Below, piece after piece: positions 44,343 to 53,161 of a stretch of 64,000 nucleotides of DNA. The stretch's first letter is position 1; every line of letters begins with the position of its first letter. The stretch lies in contig NZ_CP100126.1 of the NCBI RefSeq assembly GCF_024168045.1, positions 2,823,001 through 2,887,000 on the forward strand, given 5' to 3'. Below the pieces are notes generated by a model. The model had not been told where the DNA came from, searched no databases, and saw nothing but the letters and a program-made list of their open reading frames with translations. The position numbers were made by a program, and so were the translations under genes. The DNA is from Dorea longicatena (GTDB taxonomy: Bacteria > Bacillota > Clostridia > Lachnospirales > Lachnospiraceae).

Positions 44343-46196
44343 ATGAAAGAAAGTGAAGAACGAAGCAGTAATATTGATGAACAGAAAGCCAGAATCCGGC
44401 AAAGATACAAAGGTATTGATCCAGAAGAACTGGAAGTAATTCCGGCACTTCCACCAGAGGATATTTTTAAAACAGAAAAAAAACTACGAGTAGCTGTATA
44501 TGCAAGGGTATCTACGGATGATCCACGCCAAACATCCTCATATGAATTACAGAAAAATCATTATCAGGATGTAGTAAATAAAAATCCGAATTGGATGCTT
44601 GTAGAAATATATGCCGACGAAGGCATTTCCGGCACTTCGCTTCAACATAGAGATGCATTCAAAAAAATGATTGAAGATTGTGAAGGCGGAAAAATTGATT
44701 TAATCATAACAAAAAGTGTATCCCGATTTGCAAGAAACGTTGTTGACTGTATCCGATATGTACGAGAGCTTTCTTCACTCCGTCCACCCGTCGGTGTATT
44801 TTTTGAAACAGAGCATTTAAATACTCTTGATCCCAAAAGCGAAATGATTCTGTCATTCATGTCAACACTTGCGCAGGAAGAAAGTCATACCAAAAGTGAA
44901 ATTATGAATTCTTCCATTGAAATGCGTTTTCGTCGGGGAATATTCCTTACACCTCCTCTGCTCGGATATGACCAAGACGAAAATGGAGATCTTGTAATCA
45001 ATCCACATGAAGCTAAAATTGTGCAGCTTATTTTTTATATGTATCTTAATGGAAGCAGTACTCAACAAATTGCTGATTCTTTGACAGAACTCGGTTGTAA
45101 AACAAAAAAGAATAATGATGTCTGGTCATCCAGTACCATACTACAAATCCTTCAAAATGAACGCCATTGTGGGGATGTTCTGGCGAGAAAAACATGGACT
45201 CCGAATTATCTTGACCATAAATCAAGGAAAAACAATCAAGACCGTAATCAATACAGAAAAGTCGGACATCATGAAGCTATTATCTCCCGAGATGATTTCA
45301 TAGCTGTTCAAAAATTAATTACAAATGCGAAATATGGAAATAAAGAGATTTTACCAGAATTACATGTGATACAAGAAGGCTCTCTAAGTGGATTTATAAG
45401 CATTAATCCAAGATGGTCTGGATTTAAATCCAGAGACTACTTTGAAGCATCTCAAAGCGTCCTTAAACCGACAAATATGAATGCACCTGATACAATTACT
45501 GCTTCCGCCGGTTCCTTCGATTTAAGAGACTATGAAGTTGCTAGAGGACAATTTTTCTCCTCGGTTGGTCGGATTTCTGTTTCTTTTTCATATAAACAGA
45601 TCTCTTTTAACAAAGATGCTATACGGAAATTTCCAAACATAAAATTTGTCGAAATGCTAATACACCCGAGCTCAAAACTACTTGCTATTCGACCATGTTC
45701 CTCTGAAACAAAAAATAAAGTGCAGTGGTCACGTCTCAAAGATGGTCAACTTATTCCAAAACCAATTTCCGGTGCTGCATTTTTGCCAACATTATACGAG
45801 ATATTTAAGTGGGACAAAAAATGCAAATATAGAATATTAGGAGTTGCCCACCAAAAAGACAATGAAAATGTCCTTATTTTCAACATGGACGATACAGAAA
45901 TACGAATCCCGACAAGTACCAACGACGTATCCGCCCCCAATAACAACACGCCTGATACAATATCTGATTCTAAGAGTGTGTTAGCTTATCCTGCCGACTG
46001 GATGAATAGCTTCGGTAATAATTACTATACTCAGTCTCAAGCGCCAGAATTAACAGAATTTACAGTGGACAAAAACTGGCAAACTGCTTCAGAAAGTAAA
46101 CCTTATAAAGAACCCGAGCTACAAACCACTCCCAAAGAAACCATTATACAAAATATAAAGAATATTATTACAGAAATTAAAGGAGACACCCAATGA
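44343..46196 (+). CDS. Large serine recombinase with a C-terminal repeat domain
   Basis: 617 residues from ATG 44343 (AAAGG about 12 bases before; the ATG at 44331 touches that site). The resolvase domain has VAVYARVSTDD with the nucleophile Ser near residue 57 and SVSRFARNVVDCIRYVREL near 125. A recombinase domain follows (LGYDQDENGDLVINPHEAKIVQLIF, YLNGSSTQQIADSL). The usual zinc ribbon is absent; instead GSLSGFISINPRWSGFKSRDYFEASQSV leads into a domain near 395-525 (YEVARGQFFSS, LIHPSSKLLAIRPCSSE) that recurs in the next two proteins. It looks catalytically intact. Its own attachment sites are not evident. Confidence 0.9.
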   Translation: MKESEERSSNIDEQKARIRQRYKGIDPEELEVIPALPPEDIFKTEKKLRVAVYARVSTDDPRQTSSYELQKNHYQDVVNKNPNWMLVEIYADEGISGTSLQHRDAFKKMIEDCEGGKIDLIITKSVSRFARNVVDCIRYVRELSSLRPPVGVFFETEHLNTLDPKSEMILSFMSTLAQEESHTKSEIMNSSIEMRFRRGIFLTPPLLGYDQDENGDLVINPHEAKIVQLIFYMYLNGSSTQQIADSLTELGCKTKKNNDVWSSSTILQILQNERHCGDVLARKTWTPNYLDHKSRKNNQDRNQYRKVGHHEAIISRDDFIAVQKLITNAKYGNKEILPELHVIQEGSLSGFISINPRWSGFKSRDYFEASQSVLKPTNMNAPDTITASAGSFDLRDYEVARGQFFSSVGRISVSFSYKQISFNKDAIRKFPNIKFVEMLIHPSSKLLAIRPCSSETKNKVQWSRLKDGQLIPKPISGAAFLPTLYEIFKWDKKCKYRILGVAHQKDNENVLIFNMDDTEIRIPTSTNDVSAPNNNTPDTISDSKSVLAYPADWMNSFGNNYYTQSQAPELTEFTVDKNWQTASESKPYKEPELQTTPKETIIQNIKNIITEIKGDTQ

Positions 46197-46981
46197 GCGA
46201 GCAACCTATAAATCAATGGAATATGACTACAGAACCTTCTGATATGATGAAAATCAACACACCTATGCCAATAACAGTCGCACCCAGCCCCTCAAATCAA
46301 ATGGAAGTCATTGACGATGATTCTTTCAGCTATGACGGTTATCAAGTTGTACGTGGCGAATTCTTCGCTCATATTTACGAACCTTCGTTTACGTTTAATA
46401 ACTACAAGGTATCTGTAAATACCGCCTGCATAAAAAAGCTACCTGATGTCGAATATGTGCAAATATTAGTCAATCCCATTGAAAAAAAACTGGCTGTCCG
46501 TCCCTGTCGAGAAGAAGAAAAAGACTCTTTTCGTTGGTGTTCCTCTGGAAAAAAGCGTTCGCCAAAACAAATCACCTGTCGAATTTTCTTTGCTAAAGTG
46601 ATATCTCTCATGGATTGGAATCCTAATTATCGGTACAAGATTCTCGGCAAATTAATTCGTTCTGGCAATGAAATACTGTTCATTTTCGATTTAACTTCAC
46701 CTGAAATATTTCCTCGTACACTAAAAGACAATGGAACTGTAACCACTGCTAGGACACCTTCTTATCCTGAAGAATGGAAGAATCAATTCGGTATTCCAGT
46801 GGAAGAACATCAGAAATCAATGCAAGTCAATATATTTGAAGGCTACGCAGTATTTGACATACAAGAAAAGAAGAAGGCAACTGATAAATCCATAGAAAAA
46901 GCAAAAGAACCATCAACAGCAGAAAGTGAGGAAAAATCCTATGAACAACAAACACTCTTCCCATCCACTAATATGTATTGA
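46193..46981 (+). CDS. Recombinase-associated protein, second copy of the C-terminal domain
   Basis: 262 residues. Residues 45-180 (YQVVRGEFFAHIYEPSFTFN, YVQILVNPIEKKLAVRPCREE, WNPNYRYKILGKLI) align with the C-terminal domain of the serine recombinase just upstream; it has no resolvase domain. A charged tail follows (EKKKATDKSIEKAKEP). The ATG overlaps the recombinase stop (ATGA) behind AAAGGAG, so translation is coupled. It is likely a DNA-binding or assembly partner of the recombinase. Confidence 0.8.
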   Translation: MSEQPINQWNMTTEPSDMMKINTPMPITVAPSPSNQMEVIDDDSFSYDGYQVVRGEFFAHIYEPSFTFNNYKVSVNTACIKKLPDVEYVQILVNPIEKKLAVRPCREEEKDSFRWCSSGKKRSPKQITCRIFFAKVISLMDWNPNYRYKILGKLIRSGNEILFIFDLTSPEIFPRTLKDNGTVTTARTPSYPEEWKNQFGIPVEEHQKSMQVNIFEGYAVFDIQEKKKATDKSIEKAKEPSTAESEEKSYEQQTLFPSTNMY

Positions 46982-47357
46982 CTTTAAAAAGAATCGTATA
47001 CGAATCCACCGCAATACACTCCGTCAAATTGGTAACCCAGAATATATTCAACTTCTTGTTAATCCTGATCAAAAAATGATAGGTATAAAGGCTAGTTGTG
47101 CAGAGGATAAATTGGCACATAAAGTTAAGGATTATTTTGTCATCAATGGTAACAGTTATGAATTGTACAGCCGAGAATTATTATATTCACTTTCCCAGCT
47201 TAACCTTTCTTGGGAGAAATTTAACATTTTTCGTTTAGAAGGCAATATTTACCCAGATAAGAAAATAGCTCTATTTTCCATGGATAACATCATCGCAAAA
47301 CTGCCACAAACAGAATTCAAATCAGAAATAATGGGAGATGAGTATGCGCAATTATAG
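46941..47357 (+). CDS. Recombinase-associated protein, third short copy of the domain
   Basis: 138 residues from ATG 46941, with GTGAGG at 10 bases. Nearly the whole protein is one domain (ICIDFKKNRIRIHRNTLRQI, YIQLLVNPDQKMIGIKASC, LNLSWEKFNIFRLEGNI) matching the repeat in the two preceding products. The start lies inside the preceding gene (40-base overlap). A minimal single-domain form argues that the domain folds on its own. Confidence 0.75.
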   Translation: MNNKHSSHPLICIDFKKNRIRIHRNTLRQIGNPEYIQLLVNPDQKMIGIKASCAEDKLAHKVKDYFVINGNSYELYSRELLYSLSQLNLSWEKFNIFRLEGNIYPDKKIALFSMDNIIAKLPQTEFKSEIMGDEYAQL

Positions 47358-48264
47358 TATATATACATTAAAAACAAAACTAGAATTCACCAATTTGTAT
47401 CAATATCTCAGTGAAAAAGATTATAAACAACTTGAGCAACAGATATTATGTCATTCCTATCACACCCCCATCTGCACATGGAATGGTATTGTCATTAATG
47501 GTATAGAAGCATATGAATTATTTCGTAAACACAGTATTCCTTTCCGAATAAAAAGACTCCATTTTTCCAGTAAAGAAGATGTAATTTCATGGATATGTAC
47601 TGACCAACTTAAACGAGAGGATTTAACCAATATCAATAAAAAATACCTGATTGGGAAAAAATATGATGCTGAAAAAATTTTAGTTTCAAGACAACTTTCA
47701 TCTACGAATAAATCTCATATTTCCGGTGCAAGCATCGCAGCAAAAAAAATATCCGAAGAATGTAATGTAGCAATGGCTACTGTTTACAAATATTCTGCTT
47801 ACAGTAGTGCACTAGATATAATTGATGAAAAAGTTCCGGATCTTGTCAAACGAGTTCGTTCTGGTCAGCTTTGGATTTCCCAAGCTAATATTATTGAACT
47901 TTCAGGATTATCAAAAGAGCAGCTTTTAAGTCTAAATAACTACCTTCTTGCCGAAAAGATAGAACATCTCAGTTATCATGATATGAAAAGGGAATTACTG
48001 TGGAATAATTACGCCAAACCGATATTAAAGAAAGAATCTTCCGTTTCTATTCCATCTATACGCAATCTGCCACAATTTGATCCAGATGCGGAAATTGCAA
48101 GTCTTACGTTGACGATTCCCTCATGGAACAGTTCTATCGAAAGAGTATTAAAAGTTTCAGATTTTAAAATTGCATCTGATACAGCAAAATATAAGCTTAA
48201 ATATCAGCTTATGTGCCTAATATCAACCACAAATAATATTTTGAAAAAATTGGAGGAAATATAA
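47344..48264 (+). CDS. ParB-like protein of the serine recombinase operon
   Basis: 306 residues from ATG 47344, behind GGGAG. The N-terminal half resembles a ParB/Srx fold (HTPICTWNGIVINGIEAYELF near 40, then FSSKEDVISWICTDQLKREDL), with a helix-turn-helix near 130-155 (GASIAAKKISEECNVAMATVYKYS) and a second one near 180 (SGQLWISQANIIELSGLS). This suggests sequence-specific DNA binding, perhaps CTP-dependent, for regulation or segregation of the element. It overlaps the preceding gene by 14 bases. Confidence 0.75.
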   Translation: MRNYSIYTLKTKLEFTNLYQYLSEKDYKQLEQQILCHSYHTPICTWNGIVINGIEAYELFRKHSIPFRIKRLHFSSKEDVISWICTDQLKREDLTNINKKYLIGKKYDAEKILVSRQLSSTNKSHISGASIAAKKISEECNVAMATVYKYSAYSSALDIIDEKVPDLVKRVRSGQLWISQANIIELSGLSKEQLLSLNNYLLAEKIEHLSYHDMKRELLWNNYAKPILKKESSVSIPSIRNLPQFDPDAEIASLTLTIPSWNSSIERVLKVSDFKIASDTAKYKLKYQLMCLISTTNNILKKLEEI

Positions 48265-48266
48265 TT

Positions 48267-49181
48267 ATGGATGGAAATACCGAAGATTTACAAAAGTTTG
48301 TTCCCCAAGTGCATTTTGAGCAAATACCTATTAAAAATTTATGTTCAAATCAAGATTACCAACGTAATCTTTCTATCAAACACGTTCAGCGTGCTGCAGC
48401 TAATTTTGACCTTTATCAGATAAACCCTGTAAAAGTAAGTAGACGTGATGGGATAAATTATGTGTTCAACGGACAACACACTATAGAAATTGTCGCTCTC
48501 GTCTCTGGATCAAGAGAAACTCCTGTCTGGTGCATGGTTTATGATGATCTTGTTTACACTCAAGAAGCAGATATTTTTGCAAATCAGATGAAATATGTCA
48601 AATCGTTACTACCTTATGAAATATTCATGGCTAATATTGAAGCTGGTAATGATAGAGAACTTATTATTCGTGACCTTGTTGAATCATATGATCTCTCTAT
48701 TACTTCTTCCTCTCGCCCCGGAGGTATATGTGCTGTATCCACTTTAATTAATATCTATGAAAAATATGGTTTTCACACTCTTGATCGTGTTTTACGCCTT
48801 TGCGTTGCCACATGGGAAGGCGCGCCTATGTCCTTTAGCTCCAATATGCTTAATGCTATTGCCCGTCTGGATAATGCTTATGGAGAAACAATGAAAGATG
48901 ACACATTTAAAGAAAAAGTAGGACGTGTCTCTGTCAGAGAAATCAGTCGTACTGCCAGAGAACGTCGTGCCGGTTCATTAGGGTTTGCAGAAGCTCTTTT
49001 ACTAGAATACAATAAAAAATCCAAGTATTCACTTCCTTTTGAGAAATTATACACTCATAAAACACCCAAAAAAAGAGAACAATCAACTGAAGATGAATCC
49101 GGTCAAAGTTCCACTCCAGAAGGTCAGTTAGATTTATTTTCTACGGATCAGGACAATACTCAGGCTCTGCCAAACGAATAG
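48267..49181 (+). CDS. ParB-like/DUF6551-type protein
   Basis: 304 residues. Near residues 15-95 lies a ParB/Srx-like fold (FEQIPIKNLCSNQDYQRNLS, then YVFNGQHTIEIVALV, which corresponds to the DGHHR-type motif). It resembles the family I know as DUF6551. The C-terminus is low complexity and polar. GGAGGAAAT precedes the ATG, two bases after the stop of the previous gene. Paired ParB-like proteins beside a serine recombinase suggest element maintenance. Function is not shown. Confidence 0.75.
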   Translation: MDGNTEDLQKFVPQVHFEQIPIKNLCSNQDYQRNLSIKHVQRAAANFDLYQINPVKVSRRDGINYVFNGQHTIEIVALVSGSRETPVWCMVYDDLVYTQEADIFANQMKYVKSLLPYEIFMANIEAGNDRELIIRDLVESYDLSITSSSRPGGICAVSTLINIYEKYGFHTLDRVLRLCVATWEGAPMSFSSNMLNAIARLDNAYGETMKDDTFKEKVGRVSVREISRTARERRAGSLGFAEALLLEYNKKSKYSLPFEKLYTHKTPKKREQSTEDESGQSSTPEGQLDLFSTDQDNTQALPNE

Positions 49182-49267
49182 CGCAGAGCCTTCAGCCTTC
49201 GTTCTATTCATACTTTCAAAAGAATACCCTACTCTAAGACTCCCTTTCATGCAAGCACTATTTTATC

Positions 49268-49576
49268 TTATTCCAAATTCATCATCCGCTCCATCCGCCA
49301 CCTTATATATGAATATCCATTCCAAATATTTGCTTTTACCGGATACTCTTTCCTGTAAACAAATACAGTGTGATATTTAACAAAATGCATTCTACACCAG
49401 TTATGTATATCCTTCATATATATGTTATTTATACCGTTCGCCCACTGTTCTAAAAACCATATGTCTTTATCTGACAATAACTCCATTATGAACAGTACAT
49501 TATAATATTGAATGACACCTACTCTCTTCCTTTCCTCTATTAACCTTTTACACAATAACCTATACTTAATGTTCAT
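49268..49576 (-). CDS. Possible small protein near the right end
   Basis: 102 residues from ATG 49576, with AGGAAC upstream; the frame runs upstream across the junction into cpaF, which is accidental. The sequence is basic and aromatic-rich (NIYMKDIHNWCRMHFVKYH). I do not recognise it. Codon use looks unremarkable for the AT-rich element, but the evidence that it is expressed is weak. Confidence 0.4.
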   Translation of the reverse strand: MNIKYRLLCKRLIEERKRVGVIQYYNVLFIMELLSDKDIWFLEQWANGINNIYMKDIHNWCRMHFVKYHTVFVYRKEYPVKANIWNGYSYIRWRMERMMNLE

Positions 49577-49644
49577 ATCGTTCCTATGCCTTCCCTCTAA
49601 TCTATATTTTCCATCCTTATATACGTTATATATATAATTGTTAT

Positions 49645-49663
49645 ATAGTACATATAAGTGCCT
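49645..49663. other. Right attachment junction
   Basis: GTACATATAA (49648-49657) is followed by the core GTGCCT (49658-49663) and then cpaF sequence. Together with the left end it predicts the circle junction CATATAA-GTGCCT-TTATATG, a perfect 7-bp palindrome around the core. Confidence 0.85.
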
Positions 49664-50519
49664 GAAGCATATCAATTGCTTCCGCCGAGCGCACTTCCCC
49701 CACGATGATCCTGTCCGGTCTCATACGAAGTGCCGACTTGATCAGATCCCTGATGGTAACTTCTCCTGTTCCTTCTACATTAGCATTTCTTGCTTCCAGT
49801 CTTACCAGATTCTTTACATTTTGAATCTGAAGTTCTGCGTTGTCTTCGATCGTTATGATGCGTTCATTTTTGGGTATATATTGCGATAGTGCATTCAAGA
49901 AAGTGGTTTTCCCGGATCCGGTTCCACCACTGATGAATATATTGTATCCGGCGGCTACTAATAAAGCCAGAAAACCCGATACTTCTGAATTGATTGACTG
50001 CCATTCCATCAGTTTTTTCATTGTAATTGCTTCTTTTGCAAATTTTCGAATTGTAACGATCGGCCCATTTAATGCGACCGGCGGAAGTACGACATTGACT
50101 CTCGATCCGTCTGCCAGTCTGGCATCTGCAATCGGCGATGCCTCATTTACCAGTCTGTTGGATCCTGCCACGATCTGCTGGATCACATCCTCCAGTTTGT
50201 CTCTGGATAAGAATCTTTTGTCTGACTGGATGATCCTTCCTGCTTTTTCAATAAATATATTCTGCGTCCCGTTGATCATGATTTCTGTGATCTGTTCGTC
50301 TTCCAGAAATTCCTGCAGCAGATCCAGTTTCCGGAATGCATTGAAAAGTTCCTTTCCAAGCATTGTTTTCTGATCCAACGGCAGATATTCTTCCTGCGAA
50401 GCTTCCTGAAGTACTTCATAGATCAACTCTGTCAGTTCTTCGTCCTCCATGTCCCTTGTCATATCCAGTCTGGATAATATCCTTGCATGGAGCTGCTCTG
50501 CTTCTATCATTTTCCTCAT
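49655..50519 (-). pseudogene. cpaF: 5' part of interrupted cpaF/tadA secretion ATPase gene
   Basis: This part codes about 288 residues up to DMLQAL, then runs into the element as ICTI and a stop (49641). Present are the N-terminal domain (EFLEDEQITEIMINGTQNIFIEKAG near 77), Walker A GGTGSGKTTFLNAL near 199, IITIEDNAELQ near 221 and IIVGEVRSAEAIDML near 271. Missing here are the NTGHDGS box and C-terminal third, found at 29237-29643. CpaF powers Tad pilus assembly as a hexamer; a truncated product is unlikely to work. The start overlaps the tadZ stop by 4 bases. Confidence 0.95.
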
Positions 50520-51433
50520 CCTTCCAGCTCTTTCTTTACCATCTTCTGCTTTACATCGTCATAACCCATCAGATGTAATTCTTCTTCAAACTGGAATAAT
50601 TTTGCCTGCGCCACCTCCTCTTTTATGACCGCCACATGTATCTCCGTACACATCCTCAAGAGCTCATATACTCCACGGATCCCTTCATCGATATCCAGTA
50701 TCAGGACTTCATATATGCTCTGTTCTGCAATCTGTTCCACAAACCCTGTCCACTCTTCGATCTCCACTGCCTTCAGATCTTCCGACATCCGCATAGGCAG
50801 AAGATAGTCAAGCGGTCCCATATGTTTTACCATACCTGCCAGAGCTGCTCTTAAGTGTTTCTTCTCCTGTCTGGAATAATAAAGTGCATCCGCTACCGTC
50901 TGTCCGGCATCCGGAAAATGTCCCCCGATCCCTCCATATACTTCAAGATTCAGGTACAATACATTGTACGTCCTTGCCAGTTCTTTTCCCAGCTTTAATG
51001 CATACCCGGTCTTCTTACTCCGGTGCACCGGGGAAAAGATTCCGATGATCCTGACATTCTGCTTTTTCGCTGTCCTAAGGAAAAATCTTTCCGGTTCCCC
51101 GGACTGCGTACACTGTTCGATCACTGCCCCCATAATGGCCTCTCCGGACTGGTACTTATTGATAAGTTTCTCATTTGTCTCATGTGCTGCATTTTCCGAC
51201 TGTGCCAGAACGAACACATTCCCGGCCTTTATCTTCTTCCTGTCTTCTACCGGATAACTGCTTCCGATCAACAGGATATCAACCGGTGATTCCTCCTGCA
51301 GTTTTACGGTCTGCTCAACACTGTTACATACCTGTACGCCAAGTGCCAGCTCCTTCGCTTTCATAAAAACTTCCGCAAGGGCCGCAGCGTATCTCACTTC
51401 CTGGTCACAAATCACCAGATTTCTGCTTACCAC
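50516..51433 (-). CDS. TadZ/CpaE-like pilus localisation protein
   Basis: 305 residues from a GTG behind GGAGGG. The N-terminal 110 residues resemble an atypical receiver (VICDQEVRYAAALAEVF, VDILLIGSSYPVEDRKKI), followed by a degenerate MinD/ParA-like part (RIIGIFSPVHRSKKTGYALKLGKELA near 130, where the P-loop Gly-Lys-Ser is altered, and VLILDIDEG near 243). CpaE/TadZ proteins place the Tad machine in the cell. It is the first gene of the Tad operon and directly precedes cpaF. Confidence 0.82.
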   Translation of the reverse strand: MVSRNLVICDQEVRYAAALAEVFMKAKELALGVQVCNSVEQTVKLQEESPVDILLIGSSYPVEDRKKIKAGNVFVLAQSENAAHETNEKLINKYQSGEAIMGAVIEQCTQSGEPERFFLRTAKKQNVRIIGIFSPVHRSKKTGYALKLGKELARTYNVLYLNLEVYGGIGGHFPDAGQTVADALYYSRQEKKHLRAALAGMVKHMGPLDYLLPMRMSEDLKAVEIEEWTGFVEQIAEQSIYEVLILDIDEGIRGVYELLRMCTEIHVAVIKEEVAQAKLFQFEEELHLMGYDDVKQKMVKKELEG

Positions 51434-51635
51434 ATACTATCCCTCCTTCAACACGTTTACACAAAATCTGAAACGTTTGCCGATACGGCATTGAATACTT
51501 CTTGAATTTTTTGAATCTAACAATTAGAACTACAAATCAGATGCAAGCTACTTCGTAACTTGTAGGCTGATTATATACTGGATGATTTGTATTTGTCTAT
51601 GCCCTTTTTAAAAGTTTTCAATCTTTGTGCAATGT
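51434..51635 (-). promoter_or_regulatory. Probable promoter region of the Tad operon
   Basis: About 200 AT-rich bases without a gene lie between tadZ and the BofA-like gene. An imperfect inverted repeat, CTACAAATCAG with CTTGTAGGCTGATT nearby (51530-51575), is the only structure seen. No convincing -35/-10 pair was identified, so the promoter is inferred from position. Confidence 0.35.
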
Positions 51636-51845
51636 TTACATAATTTGATAAAAAGTTATACCGTAAAGTAGAGCAACCCCAGGAAATCCAAAGGATCCGG
51701 ATGTCAAAAAAGTAATCGGATTCATCCCGACACAAGCAGAAATTCCCTGTCCGTCAAGAAATTCGTTTACAAAAAATATGATCGCGAACCCAATAATTCC
51801 ACGAATCAGAAAATTTACAATGATTTTTGTTCCCTTTTTTTTCAT
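51636..51845 (-). CDS. BofA-like small membrane protein
   Basis: 69 residues from ATG 51845; the frame is open to 51929 but the extra N-terminus is polar and poorly supported. Two hydrophobic segments surround VGMNPITFLTSGSFGFPGVALLYG, the signature of the BofA family (inhibitor of pro-sigma-K processing in spore formers). The start signal is weak (AGAGAAAA). If real it points to a sporulation-related gene, although the family also occurs in bacteria with no known sporulation. Confidence 0.7.
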   Translation of the reverse strand: MKKKGTKIIVNFLIRGIIGFAIIFFVNEFLDGQGISACVGMNPITFLTSGSFGFPGVALLYGITFYQIM

Positions 51846-51931
51846 ATTTTTCTCTTTTTTATTACTCTGTTTTTTTATTATATGATGATCTGTATCTGTC
51901 TTATACCTTTCATAATTATCAAAAAGCATCT

Positions 51932-51972
51932 AAAAAAACAGGCTTGAAAACTTTTTCTTTTTTCAAACCTGT
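51932..51972 (-). terminator. Terminator after the dCMP deaminase gene
   Basis: ACAGGTTTGAAAA and TTTTCAAGCCTGT (minus strand, 51972-51938) form a stem followed by TTTTTTTA. It lies about 30 bases past the stop at 52000. Confidence 0.85.
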
Positions 51973-51999
51973 CTCATGATCTCTGATCTGCTTTTTATT

Positions 52000-52488
52000 T
52001 TATAACGAAATCTTGATTTCCCGTTCTGTCCGATGGTATTTATGATAATTCACGCCGGCAGAATCGAACATCTTCATGGAAGCCATTACAGCTGCTGTAC
52101 CTTCATACTTGTTGCTGTCATAGATAACCTCTTTGATCCCGCTTTGTATGATCGCTTTCGCACATTCGTTACACGGGAACAGAGAGACATACAATTTTGC
52201 CCCTTCCAGACTTCCTCCACGGTAATTCAGGATCGCATTCAGCTCACTGTGAACCGTGTATACATATTTTGTCTCTAAAGGATCTTCTCCTTCCCGCGCC
52301 CATGGAAATACATCATCCGAGCACCCTGTCGGAAGTCCGTTATATCCCATTGACAGGATCTTGTTATCCTGACTGACGATACAGCATCCTACCTGTGTAT
52401 TCGGATCTTTGGAACGCATTCCGGAAAGCTTTGCAACGCCCATAAAATACTCATCCCAGCTGATATAATCTGTTCTTTTATCTCCCAT
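52000..52488 (-). CDS. dCMP deaminase family protein (ComEB-like)
   Basis: 162 residues from ATG 52488, behind GAGGTGACG; the frame extends to 52569 but overlaps upp. The zinc-site motifs are HSELNAILN near residue 77 and PCNECAKAII near 104, with DPNTQVGCCIV near 27. It deaminates dCMP to dUMP for thymidylate synthesis. It follows upp by 16 bases, a common Firmicute pairing of pyrimidine salvage genes. Confidence 0.92.
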   Translation of the reverse strand: MGDKRTDYISWDEYFMGVAKLSGMRSKDPNTQVGCCIVSQDNKILSMGYNGLPTGCSDDVFPWAREGEDPLETKYVYTVHSELNAILNYRGGSLEGAKLYVSLFPCNECAKAIIQSGIKEVIYDSNKYEGTAAVMASMKMFDSAGVNYHKYHRTEREIKISL

Positions 52489-52504
52489 ATACGTCACCTC
52501 GCCA

Positions 52505-53134
52505 CTATTTTGTCCCAAAAATACGGTCTCCTGCATCTCCCAGTCCCGGAACAATATATTTATGCTCATTCAGATGGTCATCGAGTGCACCGATATAGAT
52601 ATCTACATCCGGATGCGCTTCCTGCAGACGTTTTACACCTTCCGGAGCTGCAATGATACACATAAAACGCATATGTTTTACACCTTTATCTTTCAGCATC
52701 TGAAGTGCTGCCACACAGGACCCGCCTGTTGCAAGCATCGGATCTACGACAAATACTTCTCTTTCGTCACAGTCTGACGGAAGTTTGCAGTAATATTCTA
52801 CCGGTTCATATGTCTCCGGATCTCTGTAAAGACCGATATGTCCGACCTTGGCAGACGGGATCATATTCAGCATTCCGTCAACCATTCCAAGTCCGGCTCT
52901 TAAGATCGGCACTACTGCTAACTTTTTACCGCTTAATTGTTTTCCCACCATCTCGCAGATTGGTGTCTTTATCCTGACATCCTCCAGTTTCAGATCTCTT
53001 GTTGCTTCATAACACATTAATGATGCGATCTCCCCAACGATCTCTCTGAATTCTTTTGACCCTACCTCTTCGCTTCTGATGTAGCTGATCTTGTGCTGAA
53101 TCAACGGGTGATCCATAACCTGTACTTTTGACAT
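52505..53134 (-). CDS. upp: Uracil phosphoribosyltransferase
   Basis: 209 residues, exactly the usual length. [12 protein letters not shown] near 81, the PRPP loop [16 protein letters not shown] near 129 and the C-terminal [13 protein letters not shown] (uracil-binding) are intact. It converts uracil and PRPP to UMP. AGGAG precedes the ATG. It lies between the Sua5/TsaC gene and the dCMP deaminase gene. Confidence 0.96.
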   Translation of the reverse strand: MSKVQVMDHPLIQHKISYIRSEEVGSKEFREIVGEIASLMCYEATRDLKLEDVRIKTPICEMVGKQLSGKKLAVVPILRAGLGMVDGMLNMIPSAKVGHIGLYRDPETYEPVEYYCKLPSDCDEREVFVVDPMLATGGSCVAALQMLKDKGVKHMRFMCIIAAPEGVKRLQEAHPDVDIYIGALDDHLNEHKYIVPGLGDAGDRIFGTK

Positions 53135-53161
53135 GTTTCTCCTCCTTGTTGTGAAATGATT

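Larger units (their letters stand above)
29635..49663. mobile_element. 20-kb Tn554-like composite element inserted in cpaF
   Basis: Both ends lie inside cpaF and share the direct repeat TAAGTGCCT (29635-29643 and 49655-49663). Next to the 6-bp core GTGCCT the element ends match as inverted repeats: TTATATGGAC at 29644-29653 and the complement of 49648-49657, TTATATGTAC (9 of 10). The body is more AT-rich than its surroundings. It encodes three tyrosine recombinases, TnpC, TnpV, TnpW, a relaxase remnant, an MmeI-like restriction-modification enzyme, resistance-like cargo and a separate serine recombinase operon. Removing one repeat plus the insert restores cpaF exactly. The Tn554-like label rests on the recombinase set and on the ends; the architecture differs from Tn554 because tnpA is 5.7 kb from the nearest end. 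Confidence 0.93.

Noticed and set aside
43824..46196. The serine recombinase as the enzyme that inserted the element in cpaF
   Set aside because: The ends show inverted arms around a 6-bp core and a 9-bp shared repeat, which suits tyrosine recombinases better; serine integrases use a 2-bp overlap without such symmetry. Not excluded for an earlier insertion event.
49577..49675. Upstream part of the 49268-49675 frame
   Set aside because: It runs across the element junction into cpaF, so it cannot be an original gene.
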